From contig CP129480.1 in the NCBI GenBank assembly GCA_030583885.1, positions 4,339,800 through 4,403,799 on the forward strand: a stretch of DNA of 64,000 nt, written 5' to 3'. Of this stretch, positions 62,047-64,000 are shown piece by piece. Source of the stretch: Anaerolineales bacterium. GTDB taxonomy: Bacteria; Chloroflexota; Anaerolineae; Anaerolineales; Villigracilaceae. The notes under the pieces are model-generated. The model saw only the letters and a list, made by a program, of their open reading frames with translations, was not told where the DNA came from and did no database searches. The position numbers and the translations under genes are program-made. Numbering within the stretch: position 1 is the stretch's first letter; each line of letters starts with the position of its first letter.

Positions 62047-62985
62047 TTATTCGACTTGCGCTTCCTTTTCCTGGATTTCTCGAATCTGTTTGCGGACCTC
62101 GGGCATGATCTCGTTCAAAAAGACCTTGATCTGCGCCTCTTCATCTCCCGCCACAGGCCAGAAGATGAAGGCGTCGTGCCGGTATTCGAGATGGTAGCGG
62201 ACGAGGGTTTCGACCCACTCGGCAGGCGTTCCCAACACCAAGCCTGGACGATTGAATTGATAACTCTCGCCCGCGCGCAGTTTGATTGCGCCAAACAAAT
62301 TGTAGCCGCGCCGCACTTCGGACGGATTGCGACCGGCCTGCGCGGCGCCTTCGTCCAGCAGGGTGTTGACTTCGGGCAGTTGCTGGGGCGGCACATAAAT
62401 CGTGCCAACCAGCCAGCCGTCAGCCATGCGTCCCGTGAGGCGCAACATACGCGGGCCACCGGCCCCAAACCATAACGGAATGGGATGTGCGGGAGCTGGG
62501 CCGGGAACGAGTTCGCCCACCTTGTAAAACCCGCCAGAATACGAGAAGCGCCCGCCGGCGTGATCCCACATGCCGCGCACGATTTCGGCGTACTCTTTGA
62601 AAGCCTGATAGCGCTGACCGGGCGTTTGTCCGACCGTGCCTCCCCAGGTTTGCATCCCTTCAATATAGCCGCCCGCGCCCAGCCCAAGTTCGAGGCGCCC
62701 CTTGGTGATTAAGTCCAGCGTAGCGGCCATTTTTGCCATCATCGCCGGCGGGCGCAAGGGAGTGTTCATGACGTTGGTGGCGATATGCACGCGTTCGGTG
62801 CGGGCCGCAAGAGCAGTGAGAAGGGTCCACGTGTCCAGGAAGTCCGCGTTGTAGGGGTGATCCTGAATCGTGACCAGTTCCACATCGCTTTCATCCGCCA
62901 GGCGGGCGCGCTGCAGGGCGGCCTCAAGGTTGGCGGTGGAGGGGTCAATATTGACGCCAAAAACAGGGGGTTGAGTAAAAGGCAT
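62047..62985 (-). CDS. LLM-class F420-dependent oxidoreductase
   Basis: 312 residues. Barrel motifs TIQDHPYNADFLDTW, RVHIATNVMNTPLRPPAMMAKMAATLD split by a loop, GRLELGLGAGGY and PLWFGAGGPRMLRLTGRMADGW are those of F420-using luciferase-like enzymes. It would reduce or oxidise an unknown organic compound with F420. Its stop lies one base before the DHA2 transporter start, so they may act together. Confidence 0.88.
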   Translation of the reverse strand: MPFTQPPVFGVNIDPSTANLEAALQRARLADESDVELVTIQDHPYNADFLDTWTLLTALAARTERVHIATNVMNTPLRPPAMMAKMAATLDLITKGRLELGLGAGGYIEGMQTWGGTVGQTPGQRYQAFKEYAEIVRGMWDHAGGRFSYSGGFYKVGELVPGPAPAHPIPLWFGAGGPRMLRLTGRMADGWLVGTIYVPPQQLPEVNTLLDEGAAQAGRNPSEVRRGYNLFGAIKLRAGESYQFNRPGLVLGTPAEWVETLVRYHLEYRHDAFIFWPVAGDEEAQIKVFLNEIMPEVRKQIREIQEKEAQVE

Positions 62986-63003
62986 GGTCGAGAAAGAGGC
63001 GGG

Positions 63004-63366
63004 TTAGTGACTGTGACCTTCGTGGCTGTGGGAATGTCCGTGGTGATCTTCGGGCAGGTACTGATGCGGATCCTTCTCGAAGGATTTCTGACAGCCAGCC
63101 GAACAGAAATAATAGGTCTCGCCGGCGTGTTCGCTCTTGTATTGCGCAGTTTCGATTTCGACTTCCATCTTGCAAACGGGATCAATGGCAGTAGTCATGG
63201 GTTTCTCCTTTTGAAAAACAAGATCGTCCATTTCGGACGCGGGATAACATTCGCCCGTCAGAGGGTCGCAGTAACCGCCGGCGGCGGCGTTGCCGCCGAG
63301 TCCAATCAGCGTGACGGGTTTTATGGACGGTTGGTTTACAGCGTGATCAGGATTGGGCGATGCCAT
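63004..63366 (-). CDS. YHS-domain protein, His-rich tail, with internal ribosome site
   Basis: 120 residues from ATG 63366. The N-terminal half is a short segment with GGYCDPLTGECYPAS. The second half begins MTTAIDPVCKMEVEIETAQYK and YYFCSAGCQKSFEKDP, a complete YHS metal-binding domain, and ends in a His-rich tail (HGHSHSHEGHSH). A strong AAGGAG lies seven bases before the internal ATG at 63198, so a 64-residue YHS protein may also be made alone. Probably a metal-handling small protein. Confidence 0.7.
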   Translation of the reverse strand: MASPNPDHAVNQPSIKPVTLIGLGGNAAAGGYCDPLTGECYPASEMDDLVFQKEKPMTTAIDPVCKMEVEIETAQYKSEHAGETYYFCSAGCQKSFEKDPHQYLPEDHHGHSHSHEGHSH

Positions 63367-63367
63367 G

Positions 63368-64000
63368 CTAGTAACCAAGCCTTTCCTTCACGAGGATCAT
63401 GGTCGTTCGATCTGGCAGAACCTCGCGGTGGACGACCAACAGTTTATTGACGCTGCTGTGCATCCCGAGTGTCTGCATCAGGCGCGCATCCTCCAGCGGG
63501 AGGGCATATTCGTACACGCGTCGAAAACCATCTTCCAGCGTGCGCACAATTTTTTGAGCGCCAACCACCCAGATGACGCGCGCGCGGAAGCGGCGTAAGG
63601 CGCCAATTGACTGCCTGAGTTGGAGGCAATGATGACGCTTCCGTCCTCCGTCACAGCATGAACGCTGCCGACGATGTACTCGGGAACCGCGCCCATCTTG
63701 ACCATCTCACGGTTCTGTGTGGCGCGATCCATCTTGGCGAGTCGGGCCCGCACGGAATTGTAGCGATCCGAATTGTCAATCATTTCAGTGACGCCCAATT
63801 CTTTCAGTGTGGTGGAAAGGGCAAGAAATACCTCGGCGCCTTCGGGCAGCAATTCGAACAGCGTTTTGCGGGCCTCTTCCCCGTTTGCCGCGAGGATTGT
63901 GCGAATGCCATGCGCCTCCAGCGCCAGGGCAGAGCGATTGATTTGTTCATCGCTTGCCAGCCGCGCGAATTCCTCATTTGGAACGAGTTTGACGCCTTCA
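63368..64000 (-). pseudogene. LUD-domain (LutC-like) gene with a frameshift, cut by window edge
   Basis: The frame open at the right edge (KLVPNEEFARLASDEQINRSAL split over the edge side) runs to SGSQLAPYA near 63597, then breaks; the other frame continues VIWVVGAQKIVRTLEDGFRRVYEY and VNKLLVVHREVLPDR and ends TAG at 63370-63368. Together they give a full LUD (DUF162) C-terminus, so one base is missing or added between 63585 and 63597. LUD proteins take part in lactate utilisation. A real mutation or sequence error cannot be told apart here. Confidence 0.8.

Noticed and set aside
1..64000. CRISPR arrays, rRNA or tRNA genes
   Set aside because: No regularly spaced repeats with unique spacers and no recognisable RNA gene sequences were seen in the few non-coding gaps.

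Overview
The window reads as a bacterial chromosome segment, most plausibly from the Chloroflexota (class Anaerolineae or a close relative). This is inferred from the gene mix: F420/flavin-type oxidoreductases, a DUF2270 protein, two selenoprotein-like thiol oxidoreductases, anaerobic sulfatase maturation, lipoprotein sugar-binding proteins and a YbhG-like exporter. No rRNA or universal marker gene is present, so the placement is tentative. Coding density is high, with many 1-4 base start/stop overlaps. The first 11 kb is visibly richer in A+T than the rest.

Positions 1-11.2 kb (all minus strand) form a defence island. A DISARM-type operon runs drmA (helicase), drmB (DUF1998), drmC (phospholipase D fold), a C5-cytosine methyltransferase and a Vsr-type mismatch endonuclease. 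It is followed by small unknown genes, a ParB-like protein, a type III-like adenine methyltransferase and the first codons of what is probably its restriction partner, cut by the window edge.

Positions 11.3-19.6 kb (minus) carry an operon mixing conjugation-type parts (TrbL/VirB6-like, PrgI/VirB3-like and VirB2-like membrane proteins, M23 peptidase) with type IV pilus/Tad parts (T2SS-F protein, two A24 prepilin-peptidase-like proteins), plus a RecA/DnaB-fold ATPase and a Cys-cluster protein. No VirB4, VirD4, relaxase or integrase is visible. The defence island may be cargo of this probably mobile element. A 530-base non-coding stretch at its upstream end holds a palindrome and four copies of a CATAA-TTTGCC motif, resembling a transposon end.

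Positions 20.1-35 kb are mostly housekeeping or accessory metabolism: MarR regulator, anchored GH3 glycosidase, a coupled set (metallo-hydrolase, PlsY, DegV, Sir2, PadR, zinc ribbon), MFS, acyltransferase, thioesterase, and an HlyD/ABC-2 exporter with its regulator. The regulator and the exporter operon share an exactly repeated 17-base candidate operator.

Positions 35-50 kb hold a LacI-controlled sugar ABC importer with a palindromic operator, a cupin gene, esterases, an MFS carrier, and a sulfatase / radical-SAM maturase / sulfatase operon. A small family of palindromic REP-like elements is scattered at 42-51 kb.

Positions 50-64 kb (minus) contain redox and detoxification genes. Two of these, a peroxiredoxin-like gene (54.5-55.0 kb) and a FrnE/DsbA-like gene (58.1-58.7 kb), have an in-frame TGA exactly at the expected first active-site cysteine (UxxC). 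Each is followed at bacterial-SECIS distance by a stem-loop with G in the loop, so both are probably selenoproteins that ordinary annotation would truncate. Two other genes here (dienelactone hydrolase, LUD-domain protein) are each broken by one frameshift, and a decayed FrnE-like fragment lies upstream of DoxX.
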